This document shows positions 7,638-16,276 of a stretch of DNA of 64,000 nucleotides, piece after piece. A model generated the notes under the pieces. The model was not told where the DNA came from. It saw nothing but the letters and a program-made list of their open reading frames with translations, and ran no database searches. The stretch's first letter is position 1. Each line of letters starts with the position of its first letter. Made by a program: the position numbers and the translations under genes. Origin of the DNA: Nonomuraea pusilla (GTDB lineage Bacteria > Actinomycetota > Actinomycetes > Streptosporangiales > Streptosporangiaceae); NCBI RefSeq assembly GCF_900109355.1, contig NZ_FOBF01000013.1, positions 1 to 64,000 of the forward strand, read 5' to 3'.

Positions 7638-10109
7638 TCAGGGAGCCGGGGCGATGCGCAGCGTGTAGTCCCCGGAAGCGCAGCCGGTGACCCGCCACCC
7701 GCCGTCCACCCCCGTCACGCCGACGTCCCTGATGCCTGTCGCCACGGCCTCGGGCCGGGGGCCGCCGGGCACCCACACATCCAGGCGGCAGTCGCCCCCA
7801 CCGGCCCGCCCCGACAGGCTGAGCCGCGACCCACGGCCCGACAACGAGGTGATCCGGCCGGGCGCGGCACGCGGATAGGCCCGGTTCAGCTCCCGGATCA
7901 CCCCGGAACTGACCTCCGGCAGGTCGGCGCCGGTGCGGCAGTCATGGCCCACCAGGGAACGGACGACCATCTCGTCACCGCTGTGGGGGTCGCCGCACGC
8001 CTGCCTCCACACCCAGTACGCGTCCCCCACCCGATAGCGGTCCGCCAGCCCGGTGAAACGGCGGACGTCCGGCTCCCGCGGCTCGGAGAAGAACCCCCAC
8101 TCCCCGCTCCACAACGGCACACCGTAGGCGTCGGCGGCGCGCTGCGCGAGAGCGAAACCCCGCTCGACCGAGACGATCGGGGGCAGGCCCAGCGACGCGT
8201 CCATGGTGATCGACTCGGCGTACAGGTGCGGCGCGAACACCAGCGCGCGGTCCTGCGTGAAGCCCGCGGGCGGCAACGCGTCGAAGCCGGTGCCCGACCA
8301 CAGGATGCTGGGCTCGAAGAACACCAGGTGCGGCCGCCCGCCCGCCGCGCGCTCCGCCGCCCTGATCGCCTGGATCGCCCGATCGTAGTAGCGGCCGAGC
8401 AGCAACGACGAGGTGATCGGAGCCGTCTCGCCGAACCCCGGCTCGTTGAGGAGATCGAACCCCGCCACCGAGGTGTCGCCCGCGAACTGCCCGGCCAGGT
8501 GGGCCCACGCCCGCACCAGATGGCCCTGCACCCCGTCGCGGTCGTGGTAGAAGCTCGTGAACGCCCGATTGCCGAAGGCGGAGATGTCACGCCCGGTGAA
8601 CTGGCAGCGCGGCCCGCCGTCGGCCCTGGTCGCCCAGGCCGGCGCCCCGTCGAACCCCGCCATCGGCTCGGTGCCCGCATGGCATCGCGTCCCCGGCGGG
8701 GTCGGCTCCGCCGACCAGGCGTCCTGGTGCATGTCGATCACGGTGTACACGCCGTGCGCGGCCGCGTCGTCGACCGCGCGCCTGATCGCCGCGACGTAGC
8801 CGGCGTCGTACCGTCCCGGCTGCGGCTCCAGCCGGGACCAGGAGATCCCGAGGCGTACGACGTTGAAGCCGAGCCGGGCGATGTGCGCGAAGTCCTGCTC
8901 CGTCAGCGGCCGGGTGGGCGGGTGGCCGGGACGCCCCCGGTAGAAGTCCACGAGCTGGCTGACGTTGACGCCCCGCAGGATGACCTGCCGTCCGCCCGAG
9001 TCCACGATCACACGGCGCTCGTCCTGCGACACCCCGAGCGGCAGGAGCCGCCCGGCGCCGGCGGCCACCGCAGGCGGGACGTCGTGGAGGGGCCGCTGCC
9101 CGGGAACCACGGCCACGGCCGACACCGTGATCGCCGCAGCCGCCAGCGCGAACGTCCCCGCCCCTGGCGCGGCGGCGTGCGCGCGCCGCTGGGCCAGGAG
9201 CCCGGTGAGGCCGACGACCCATCCCGCGGCCACACCGTACGAGACGCCGTCGCAGGTCCGCAGGTACCAGGCCGCCAACGGCCACAGGTCGTTCCCGAGC
9301 GCGTCCGCGGCCTCGCCGGACAGCAACCCGGCGAGCGTCTGGACGATCGCGAGCACGACCCCCGCGCCGATCACGGCCAGCCACCCGCTCAGGAACACCG
9401 CCGACGCGCTCCCGCCGGGTGTGACCCACGTCGCCGTGAGCCGCTGACAGGCCGCCGTCGCCACGACGAGCACGGCCACACCGGCGATGAGAGCCATCAC
9501 GCCGGCGCGAGGGGTGGGCGCGGGCATCCCCTCGCCGTACAGGAACGCCGAGGAGGACCCGACCCACCAGCGCCCCGCCAGCCAGGGCCCCGTGACCACC
9601 GTGACGAGCCCCAGGACGAGCGCGCCCGTCCACGACCCGGCCCACGCGGGCCGCGGCGGAGCAGACGGCACGGCGGCGGCGTGCGTCCGGCGCCGCATCA
9701 GCACGGCACAGAGCGCGACGGCGAGCCCGGCGATCGCTGCCTTGCCGACGGTGAAGCCGGTGCCCCAGGCGAGCCAGGCGGGGTCGGGCGAAGGCACCAC
9801 GACCAGCGACATGGCGAACTTCGCCGCGAGGGCCGCCAGCGCCACTCCACCCCAGACGAGGCAGAACGACCACCGGGCCGGCAGGCCCGGCACCGCCGCG
9901 AACGAGCAGACCACCCACCAGGTTCCCGCGAGCAGCAAGGGCGTGTAGACCAGCAGCGGCGCGACCTGCCAGGCGGCCTCGACCGGCCACCAGCGCGTCC
10001 CCGACCATCCCAGCAGGGCCAGCAGCCCGCTGGGGTCCGCGACCGCCCCGGCGGCGACGATCAGTGCGAGGACCGCGGTGGACGACCAGGCGATGCGGTG
10101 TGGCGACAT
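7638..10109 (-). CDS. Membrane protein fused to a GH5-type glycoside hydrolase
   Basis: An 823-residue two-part protein. Residues 1 to about 330 hold some nine hydrophobic segments. Residues about 345-720 are a GH5 clan-A barrel resembling endoglycosylceramidases: RGVNVSQLVDF, NVVRLGISWSRLEP, IDMHQDAW, the acid/base E556 in LLNEPG and the nucleophile E670 in LWSGEWGF. The last 75 residues look like a beta-sandwich. The barrel would sit outside the cell, tethered by the membrane part. A glycolipid substrate is plausible but unproven. ATG at 10109 has GGAG eight bases upstream; an upstream extension of the frame is not protein-like. Confidence 0.85.
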   Translation of the reverse strand: MSPHRIAWSSTAVLALIVAAGAVADPSGLLALLGWSGTRWWPVEAAWQVAPLLVYTPLLLAGTWWVVCSFAAVPGLPARWSFCLVWGGVALAALAAKFAMSLVVVPSPDPAWLAWGTGFTVGKAAIAGLAVALCAVLMRRRTHAAAVPSAPPRPAWAGSWTGALVLGLVTVVTGPWLAGRWWVGSSSAFLYGEGMPAPTPRAGVMALIAGVAVLVVATAACQRLTATWVTPGGSASAVFLSGWLAVIGAGVVLAIVQTLAGLLSGEAADALGNDLWPLAAWYLRTCDGVSYGVAAGWVVGLTGLLAQRRAHAAAPGAGTFALAAAAITVSAVAVVPGQRPLHDVPPAVAAGAGRLLPLGVSQDERRVIVDSGGRQVILRGVNVSQLVDFYRGRPGHPPTRPLTEQDFAHIARLGFNVVRLGISWSRLEPQPGRYDAGYVAAIRRAVDDAAAHGVYTVIDMHQDAWSAEPTPPGTRCHAGTEPMAGFDGAPAWATRADGGPRCQFTGRDISAFGNRAFTSFYHDRDGVQGHLVRAWAHLAGQFAGDTSVAGFDLLNEPGFGETAPITSSLLLGRYYDRAIQAIRAAERAAGGRPHLVFFEPSILWSGTGFDALPPAGFTQDRALVFAPHLYAESITMDASLGLPPIVSVERGFALAQRAADAYGVPLWSGEWGFFSEPREPDVRRFTGLADRYRVGDAYWVWRQACGDPHSGDEMVVRSLVGHDCRTGADLPEVSSGVIRELNRAYPRAAPGRITSLSGRGSRLSLSGRAGGGDCRLDVWVPGGPRPEAVATGIRDVGVTGVDGGWRVTGCASGDYTLRIAPAP

Positions 10110-10293
10110 GGAGGAACTCCTCACCGAGGGCAGCGGCCCGACGGTCTCACAGGCGACAGAGAGGAAAAATCGTGAGCAGAACTCATATTCGCCTACCGCG
10201 GCGCACCTCGCAACGCCTCTCCCGGCCCGGCCACCCCCTCGCAGCTCCTCTCTACAATGGCCGGGTGAACCTGGACCGGGCCATGGGCGGCAC

Positions 10294-11256
10294 ATGCTGA
10301 GCGCGGCGGGCCTGGGCGCGGAGGAGGAAGCCGCCTACCGGCTCCTGATCAGGACCACCGAGGCCGAGCCCGACGCCCTCGCCGACCAACTGGGCGTACC
10401 CGCCGAGGTCGCGCGGCAGGCACTCGGCTCGCTCCTGGCCAAGGGCCTGGCCCGCACCGTCCCGGGAGACCCCGGCCGGTTCACCGCGGTCGCACCCGAC
10501 GTCGCGCTCGCCGCCCGGCTGCACCGGCGGCAGGCCGAGATCGACCGCGCACGGCACGCCATGGAGCAGCTCACCGGGGAGTACCTCGCGCACGCCCGGC
10601 GCCGCGAGGCGGCACAGCTCATCGAGGTCATCACCAGCCGCACCGCGCTGCGCGAGCAACTCCGCCTCCTGCAGGACGGCGCCCGGCACGAGGTGCTCAG
10701 CCTCTGCCGGGCCGGGCACGTCGCGATGACCTCCCAGGAGAACACCGAGGAACTCGCGGCGCTGCGACGCGGCGTCGGCTTCCGCGTCATCTACGAAGAG
10801 ACGCTGCTCGAGGAACCCGGCATGCTGGTCAACCTCGCCGACGGCATCACCCTGGGAGAGCAGGCCCGCGCGCTGCCCGCCCTGCCCGTACGGATGATCA
10901 TCGCCGACGGCGAGCTCGGCGTGCTCCCCCTCATCCAGCACACGGACGGCCTGACCCAGCTCACCGCCGCGCTGATCAGACCCAGCAGCCTGCTCGACGC
11001 CCTCAAAGCCCTGTTCGAAAGCCTGTGGGAGCGGGCCACCCCGGTCAGCCTCACCAACCCCGGCAGCCCGCTCGACGCCGACCACCTCTACCTGCTGTCA
11101 CTGCTGCTCGCCGGCGTTCCCGACAAGTCCATCGCCACCCAGCTCAAGATCTCGCACCGTACGGTGCAGCGCAGGATCGCCTACCTCATGGAACGGGCGG
11201 GTGCGCAGACCCGGATGCAACTGGCCTGGCACGCCGCCCGCGAGAACTGGCTCTGA
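10294..11256 (+). CDS. TrmB-like/LuxR-type two-HTH regulator
   Basis: A 320-residue regulator. The N-terminus (about 1-65) resembles a TrmB-like winged helix (LADQLGVPAEVARQALGSLLAKGLA), the middle resembles the sensor region of that group, and the C-terminus is a LuxR-type helix-turn-helix (LLLAGVPDKSIATQLKISHRTVQRRI). Proteins of this build are widespread in actinomycetes. It faces the large subtilisin gene tail-to-tail with only 4 bp between, and is divergent from the GH5 fusion, so either could be a target. The ATG at 10294 is chosen because homology begins there. Confidence 0.82.
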   Translation: MLSAAGLGAEEEAAYRLLIRTTEAEPDALADQLGVPAEVARQALGSLLAKGLARTVPGDPGRFTAVAPDVALAARLHRRQAEIDRARHAMEQLTGEYLAHARRREAAQLIEVITSRTALREQLRLLQDGARHEVLSLCRAGHVAMTSQENTEELAALRRGVGFRVIYEETLLEEPGMLVNLADGITLGEQARALPALPVRMIIADGELGVLPLIQHTDGLTQLTAALIRPSSLLDALKALFESLWERATPVSLTNPGSPLDADHLYLLSLLLAGVPDKSIATQLKISHRTVQRRIAYLMERAGAQTRMQLAWHAARENWL

Positions 11257-11260
11257 CCGA

Positions 11261-14200
11261 TCAGTAGGCCCTGATCACCGTCTGCTCGACCGTGTTGCCG
11301 GCCGAGTCGCCGGCGGTGACCCGCACCGACGGGTGCGCGCGCAGCACGATGGCGCTGAAGCGCCCCCCGCCCAGCGCGATCACCGGCTGCCTCTGCCACG
11401 TCGCGCCGTCGTCGTACGACAGCTCCAGCTTCAGGTCCTTCACGCGCGCCCCGCTCACACCCTCCTGATGCCGCACGGCGAAACCCACCAGACCAGGCCG
11501 CTCCGGGCGCACCTCATAGTCGACCTGCAGCAGCGGCAGCACCCGATCGCCCGGCTTGGAGCGGAACGTCCAGGCCGTCTCGGTCGCGATGGCGGTGGTC
11601 CACTCCTCCGAGACGCGCTTGGTGGACAGTTCCAGCCGGTACGCGGCCTCCTCGGGCGACGCGGGGAACGCGCCCCAGGCGGCGTCGCGCTCCGCCACCA
11701 GCGCGCCGTCCCGGAAGAACCGGGCCGACACGGTGTCGTTGTCGACGCCCGCCCGGGAGACGTGACCGGAGGAGTCCACGAACTCGGGGACCCGGATCTC
11801 CATCGTGTCGCCCTCCCGCGTGGAGGGCCTCATCCAGGCCGGGATCGCCGGGCGGACCACCGGGGCGTGCCAGCTCTCGCTCGCCCGCGTGCCGGGCCGG
11901 TAGGTGCGCGGCAGCTCGGTCATGCCGTCGAGCAGCCGGCCCATGTCGTCCCAGACGTACTGGTGGTTGACGAGGTGCTGCCAGAACGAGCCGTTGGCGC
12001 TGACGTACTCCGCGCGGTGCAGCGGGGTCTTCACGATCCGCTGGGTCTCCATCTGCTGCCCGAGCGCGTACGACTGCCAGGGACGCCAGCCGAAGCGCTG
12101 CTCCTTGGCCCACGCAAAGCCCCCGTTGTCGGCATATGTCGTGTCAACGCGGGCGGTGTTGCTGTCATTCACCTCATACACGACCTCGTCCGGCACCCGC
12201 CCATCGGAGACCTGCATGACGTCGTACAGATAGGGCGAACTCATCACCCCCCTGACCTCAAGCCTCGCATCGCCCTTCCCGATCCGCTCCAACATCCGCT
12301 GCCCGTCGTCGGCGGCGACCACCAGCGCCGGGATCGGCAGATCCGCGCCGACCGGCCTCCAATCACGCCCGAACGGGTCATCCGGGGCCATCACCACGAT
12401 CACGGCGACCGCCCCAGCCCCGACCGCGGCCGCCGACGGGTCGTCCCAGTCCACGTCCTCACTGCGGACGACCGCGGCCCTCCCCCTGGACCCGGCCACC
12501 CCATCGGCCAGCCGCCACAGGTGCCGCCCCTCCACACCCGGCGACCCACCCAGGAACCCCAACGAGTACCGCTCCCCCGCACCAGGCACGCGAGCGGTCA
12601 GCTTCGGCGCGACCAACTGCCAGCGCGACGCGAACTCAAACGAACCGTCACGCACCGGCCGGGTCGGCGAGACGTTGAGCCCCTCGATGACGTCGAAGTT
12701 CATCACACCCTGCGAGATCCTGCGCGAGCCGAACGCACGATGGGTGAAGTAGGTGAAGACACCCACCTGCTCGGCCGGCTCCCTCGTCCTGATGGTCACC
12801 GGAGTGGTCTTCCGGAAGTCGAGCACCACGTCCAGATCCCGGTCCACCTTCAGCTCCGGGATGACGACCATGCCGTCACGCGGATGCATCCGCCCCCAGC
12901 CGCCGCCCAGGTTGAGCGACTGCGTCATGTAGGTGCCCTCGGACACCTCCACCGTCAGCCCCTCCTTCGGCAGCCACGTGAACAGGTCGTCCTGCTGCGA
13001 CGCGCCGAACATCGACAGCGTGTCCGCGCCCGTCGGCCTGCCCTCGGCGTCGAGAGCCGTGAAACGGACCCTGTGCTGCGGCCCCTTCCACGTCAGCGCC
13101 AGCGTCGTGTGAACCTGCTCCGCGCCCGCCGTCGCGGTGACCAGCCCGCCGTACCGGCCGAACGAGAGCCCGGCCAGATCCACCCTGACCTTCACCTCCG
13201 CGGTGCCCCCCGCCGCCACCGTCACGGTCCTCGCGCTCAGCTCGGCCCCCTCAAGGGCGCAGGCCAGCTCCAGCGTGACCGCAGCGGCCGTGCCGTTGCT
13301 GTAGGTGATCGTGCCCTCCGCCACGGCAGGACCCTCGCCCTGCTGGTGCTTGCCCAGATCGACCACACCGGTCGCCGTCACGCCCTGGCGCACCGCACGC
13401 CCCACGTCCAGGCGGCCCGCCCCGGCGTCGTCGATCCGCTGCCCGGCGACCGGCTTCGCCGAACCCACCAGCGCGTCCTTGATCTGCCTCGCCGTCCAGC
13501 CGGGATGACGCTGCTTGACGATCGCGGCCGCCCCCGCCACATGCGGCGTCGCCATCGAGGTGCCGGAAGCCGCCGTGTAACGCTCGTCGACCGGCTCCCC
13601 CATGCTGGTGCCCTCCGCGCGAGCCGCGACGATACCCACACCAGGGGCGGTCAGGTCGGGCTTCGGCGCGTCGTCCAGACGCGGACCCCGGCTGGAGAAC
13701 TCCGCCAGCACGTCCTTGCCGTCCACCGCGCCCACCGTCAGCGCCGAGGCCGCCGCACCGGGAGCGCCGATGGAGTACGCCGAGCCGTCGTTGCCCGCCG
13801 CGACCACGAACAGGGCCCCCGTACGCTCGGTGAGGGTGTCGACGGCGACGCTGAGCGGGTCGGTGCCGTCGCTGGCGTCACCACCCAGGCTCATGTTGAT
13901 CACCGACGCGCCCTCGGCCGCGGCCCACTCCATCCCCTCGATGACCCCAGACAACGTGCCCGAACCGTCGTCACCGAGCACCTTGCCGACCATCAACTCG
14001 GCCCCCGGGGCGACCCCCTTCCTGCCGTCACCGCCCGCGATGGTCGCGGCCACATGCGTACCGTGCCCGTTACCGTCCTGGACGCTCGGCTCACCGGTGA
14101 ACACCTTGGTCTGCCTGACCCGTCCGGCCAGGTCCGGATGGGCGGCATCGACACCGGTGTCCAGCACCGCGACCTTGACGCCCTTGCCGTCGAACCCGCC

Positions 14201-14794
14201 CTGCCACGCCTCCGGCGCGCCCACCTGCGGCACACTGTGGTCCAGCGTGGCCCTGACCTTGGCGTCCAGCCAGATCTTCGCCACACCCTGCGACAGCGTC
14301 GCCCCCCGCCCGTCGAGCGACTTCCACAACCCGCCGATCGTGCGCTTGTCGGCCGCGACGACCCGCCCGTTCACACTCTCCAGCTCCGGCGCCGACGCGC
14401 CCTTCGGCGCCGACCCGTCGTAGAGGAACAGCAGCGGCAGCCTGTCCGTCTCAGCGTCGTCGTACCCCTGAGCGATCAACCCGGTGACCGAGAACAGGCC
14501 AGGGTCCAGCCGCCTGGCCGCCAGGAAGGGGACGACGTCACTGGGCAGGACCCGCAGCTCACCGTTCTCCTCCACGGTGTTGAACGCCATCCGCTCACGG
14601 CCCGGCCCCGGCTTCACCTCCACCACGTGCCTGCCCGCCTCGACCTGCCTGACGGTCACCACGTCCCCGGTGATCAACGTGACCCGGTGGACACCCCCGC
14701 CGGCGGCGGGCTCGGCCGCGGCCGCGGGTAACGGGAAGCTCAACAGGGCGGCGGCGGCGACGCCTGCCACCGCCACATGGGCGGACCAGTGCAT
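11261..14794 (-). CDS. Large secreted S8 (subtilisin-like) serine protease
   Basis: An 1177-residue exported protease. A signal peptide (1 to about 27) precedes a propeptide-like region to about 190. The catalytic domain has D212 (VLDTGVD), H244 (GHGTHVA), the oxyanion Asn in VVAAGND and S413 (GTSMATPHVAG). About 700 further residues follow, probably beta-sandwich domains typical of large actinomycete subtilisins. It is likely an extracellular scavenging protease. ATG at 14794 has an AGAGG ribosome site. It ends 4 bp from the convergent regulator. Confidence 0.93.
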   Translation of the reverse strand: MHWSAHVAVAGVAAAALLSFPLPAAAAEPAAGGGVHRVTLITGDVVTVRQVEAGRHVVEVKPGPGRERMAFNTVEENGELRVLPSDVVPFLAARRLDPGLFSVTGLIAQGYDDAETDRLPLLFLYDGSAPKGASAPELESVNGRVVAADKRTIGGLWKSLDGRGATLSQGVAKIWLDAKVRATLDHSVPQVGAPEAWQGGFDGKGVKVAVLDTGVDAAHPDLAGRVRQTKVFTGEPSVQDGNGHGTHVAATIAGGDGRKGVAPGAELMVGKVLGDDGSGTLSGVIEGMEWAAAEGASVINMSLGGDASDGTDPLSVAVDTLTERTGALFVVAAGNDGSAYSIGAPGAAASALTVGAVDGKDVLAEFSSRGPRLDDAPKPDLTAPGVGIVAARAEGTSMGEPVDERYTAASGTSMATPHVAGAAAIVKQRHPGWTARQIKDALVGSAKPVAGQRIDDAGAGRLDVGRAVRQGVTATGVVDLGKHQQGEGPAVAEGTITYSNGTAAAVTLELACALEGAELSARTVTVAAGGTAEVKVRVDLAGLSFGRYGGLVTATAGAEQVHTTLALTWKGPQHRVRFTALDAEGRPTGADTLSMFGASQQDDLFTWLPKEGLTVEVSEGTYMTQSLNLGGGWGRMHPRDGMVVIPELKVDRDLDVVLDFRKTTPVTIRTREPAEQVGVFTYFTHRAFGSRRISQGVMNFDVIEGLNVSPTRPVRDGSFEFASRWQLVAPKLTARVPGAGERYSLGFLGGSPGVEGRHLWRLADGVAGSRGRAAVVRSEDVDWDDPSAAAVGAGAVAVIVVMAPDDPFGRDWRPVGADLPIPALVVAADDGQRMLERIGKGDARLEVRGVMSSPYLYDVMQVSDGRVPDEVVYEVNDSNTARVDTTYADNGGFAWAKEQRFGWRPWQSYALGQQMETQRIVKTPLHRAEYVSANGSFWQHLVNHQYVWDDMGRLLDGMTELPRTYRPGTRASESWHAPVVRPAIPAWMRPSTREGDTMEIRVPEFVDSSGHVSRAGVDNDTVSARFFRDGALVAERDAAWGAFPASPEEAAYRLELSTKRVSEEWTTAIATETAWTFRSKPGDRVLPLLQVDYEVRPERPGLVGFAVRHQEGVSGARVKDLKLELSYDDGATWQRQPVIALGGGRFSAIVLRAHPSVRVTAGDSAGNTVEQTVIRAY

Positions 14795-14963
14795 GGGGGT
14801 GAAACCTCTCGTAGCAACAACCAGTGCACACGAGAGTGGGCGATCGGGCGACCGGCGCGCCAGACGTCACCCCTGCCGTTTGTACGCCATGTCGTCATTG
14901 CGACACCGGCGGGATCCCCCCGCGCAGCCAGAGGAGCGCAGGCGGACCCCGCCGGCCTCAGAC

Positions 14964-15758
14964 TCAGACCGCGATGAAGCGCCGAGGCCCGCCCACCGTG
15001 ACGACCCGCCCGAACCGCATCTGCGGGAAGTGCGCGGCCACCAGCACATCGTCGGTGTCGGCCACCTCGTCCGCGAACCGGTTGCGCACAGCCGACGCCG
15101 CCTCGGGATCGACGTCCCAGATCACCCGCCAGTCCCGCTCACTCAGCTGCACCACCGAATGCGCCACGTCACCGAGAAGGATCGCCCGCCGCCCGGCCGA
15201 GGAGACCACGTAGACGGTCGAGCCCGGCGTGTGCCCGGGAACGTGCAACGCGTCAACACCCGGCGCGACGGTGAAGTCCGCGTCGAACAGCTCCAGCCGC
15301 GGCCCCAGCGGGGAGAGCTTGTCCACAGCGGAGGGCTGGGCGTTCTCCCCGGCCACGAAGAACTCCCAGTCGGCCCGGTGCGCCCTGTAAGCAGCGCGAG
15401 GGAAGACCACCTCGCCCTCGTGCGTGGCCCAGCCGATGTGGTCGAAATGCAAGTGCGTGAAGACCACGTCCGTCACGTCGCCCGCGGCGATCCCGTACCC
15501 GGCCAGCGAGTCGAGCAGCCCGCCTCCCACGTACTTGCCGTCATCGAACGCGCCCACCCCCGCGTCGACCAGCACCACCCGGTCACCCGTACGCACGCAG
15601 AAGCCACCGAGCGGCAACCGCAGCGTCCCGTCCGCCTCCACATGCTCCAGATGGCAGGACCACGGGTCCTCCACACCGGGGCGGCTGAGAATCTCCGCCG
15701 CGACCTCCACCCCCGTCCCGTCGAGGACAGGGAGGATCTCGATGTCACCGATTCTCAC
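14964..15758 (-). CDS. Metallo-beta-lactamase-fold hydrolase
   Basis: A 264-residue MBL-fold protein. The metal-binding motif is THLHFDHIGW, with later ligands in HVPGHTPGS, GDVAH and AAHFPQ. The arrangement resembles the AHL-lactonase-like group of MBL hydrolases, but the substrate is not certain. I prefer GTG at 15758, giving VRIGDIEILPVLDG, because it follows a strong AGAAGGG ribosome site; a GTG at 15800 would add 14 residues without one. It stands alone downstream of a 476-bp gap. Confidence 0.88.
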   Translation of the reverse strand: MRIGDIEILPVLDGTGVEVAAEILSRPGVEDPWSCHLEHVEADGTLRLPLGGFCVRTGDRVVLVDAGVGAFDDGKYVGGGLLDSLAGYGIAAGDVTDVVFTHLHFDHIGWATHEGEVVFPRAAYRAHRADWEFFVAGENAQPSAVDKLSPLGPRLELFDADFTVAPGVDALHVPGHTPGSTVYVVSSAGRRAILLGDVAHSVVQLSERDWRVIWDVDPEAASAVRNRFADEVADTDDVLVAAHFPQMRFGRVVTVGGPRRFIAV

Positions 15759-15963
15759 AAGCGCACCCTTCTCGTCACGCGAAACGAAGTGAAGCGTCAC
15801 TGCTCAACCACCCGCCCGAGCAAGCCATTCCCGCCACCCCGACCCGCCTGGCGCCCTCGGCCGTCGGGACTGACCAGCGGGTCTTTGTTTCTTTGGGGGC
15901 GTACGGGCGAAGCCCGTGCTTCTGTGTCGGCGGATATGGACTTGAACCCGCCGAGCGCCTTTA

Positions 15964-15980
15964 CATTGTAGATCACAATG
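15964..15980. promoter_or_regulatory. CATTGT-N5-ACAATG palindrome, possible operator
   Basis: This is a perfect 6+6 inverted repeat with a 5-base centre, in an AT-richer patch about 200 bp upstream of the MBL start codon. No regulator in the window is clearly linked to it. Confidence 0.3.
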
Positions 15981-16188
15981 CGAGTGAGGCAGGAGGTCCT
16001 TGGCAGCAAGGCCGCATCACTCCGGCACTGCAGGTGAGCCGAGCGCTCACGTCGACACGGGCGCGCCAGCTTTCCCTCGATCCAGGGCCTCGGCCACTCC
16101 CCCACCAGCAGCTCCATCGCCCAGCGCCGTGGGCACCCCCTCTCCCCTTCTACTGCCTTAGAGTCAGACGCCGGCCACCCGCTACTCC

Positions 16189-16238
16189 GGCTGAGGCGGC
16201 CGGCTCAGCCTCCGTCTGAGCCACCGTTGTCACGGTGG
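16189..16238 (-). terminator. Double hairpin at the end of the rox-like gene
   Basis: Two hairpins follow the monooxygenase stop codon: CCACCGT-tgtc-ACGGTGG at 16221-16238, perfect, and GGCTGAG-N8-CTCAGCC at 16189-16210. There is no U-run, which is usual in high-GC actinomycetes. Confidence 0.55.
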
Positions 16239-16276
16239 AGGTGCGCGTCCGTCCTCACCCCTTCGCTCGGACGGCA

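Larger units (their letters stand above)
15801..16276. other. Long intergenic region with hairpins, no gene seen
   Basis: No convincing coding sequence is visible. The region holds a short hairpin at 15903-15917 (ACGGGC-gaa-GCCCGT), a palindrome CATTGT-N5-ACAATG at 15964-15980 that could be an operator, and two hairpins near the end of the neighbouring monooxygenase gene. Confidence 0.6.

Noticed and set aside
7944..10175. 743-codon plus-strand frame opposite the GH5 fusion
   Set aside because: Composition is typical of an antisense shadow, while the minus strand carries clear GH5 catalytic motifs.
11201..14731. 1176-codon plus-strand frame opposite the subtilisin gene
   Set aside because: It is a mirror frame produced by the strong codon bias of the S8 protease on the other strand, with His/Arg/Pro-rich composition and no family motifs.
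15931..15960. tRNA-like T-arm (GGGTTCAAGTCC on the minus strand)
   Set aside because: The sequence forms only a local hairpin (CGGCGG/CCGCCG). No D-arm, anticodon arm or matching acceptor stem can be built around it.
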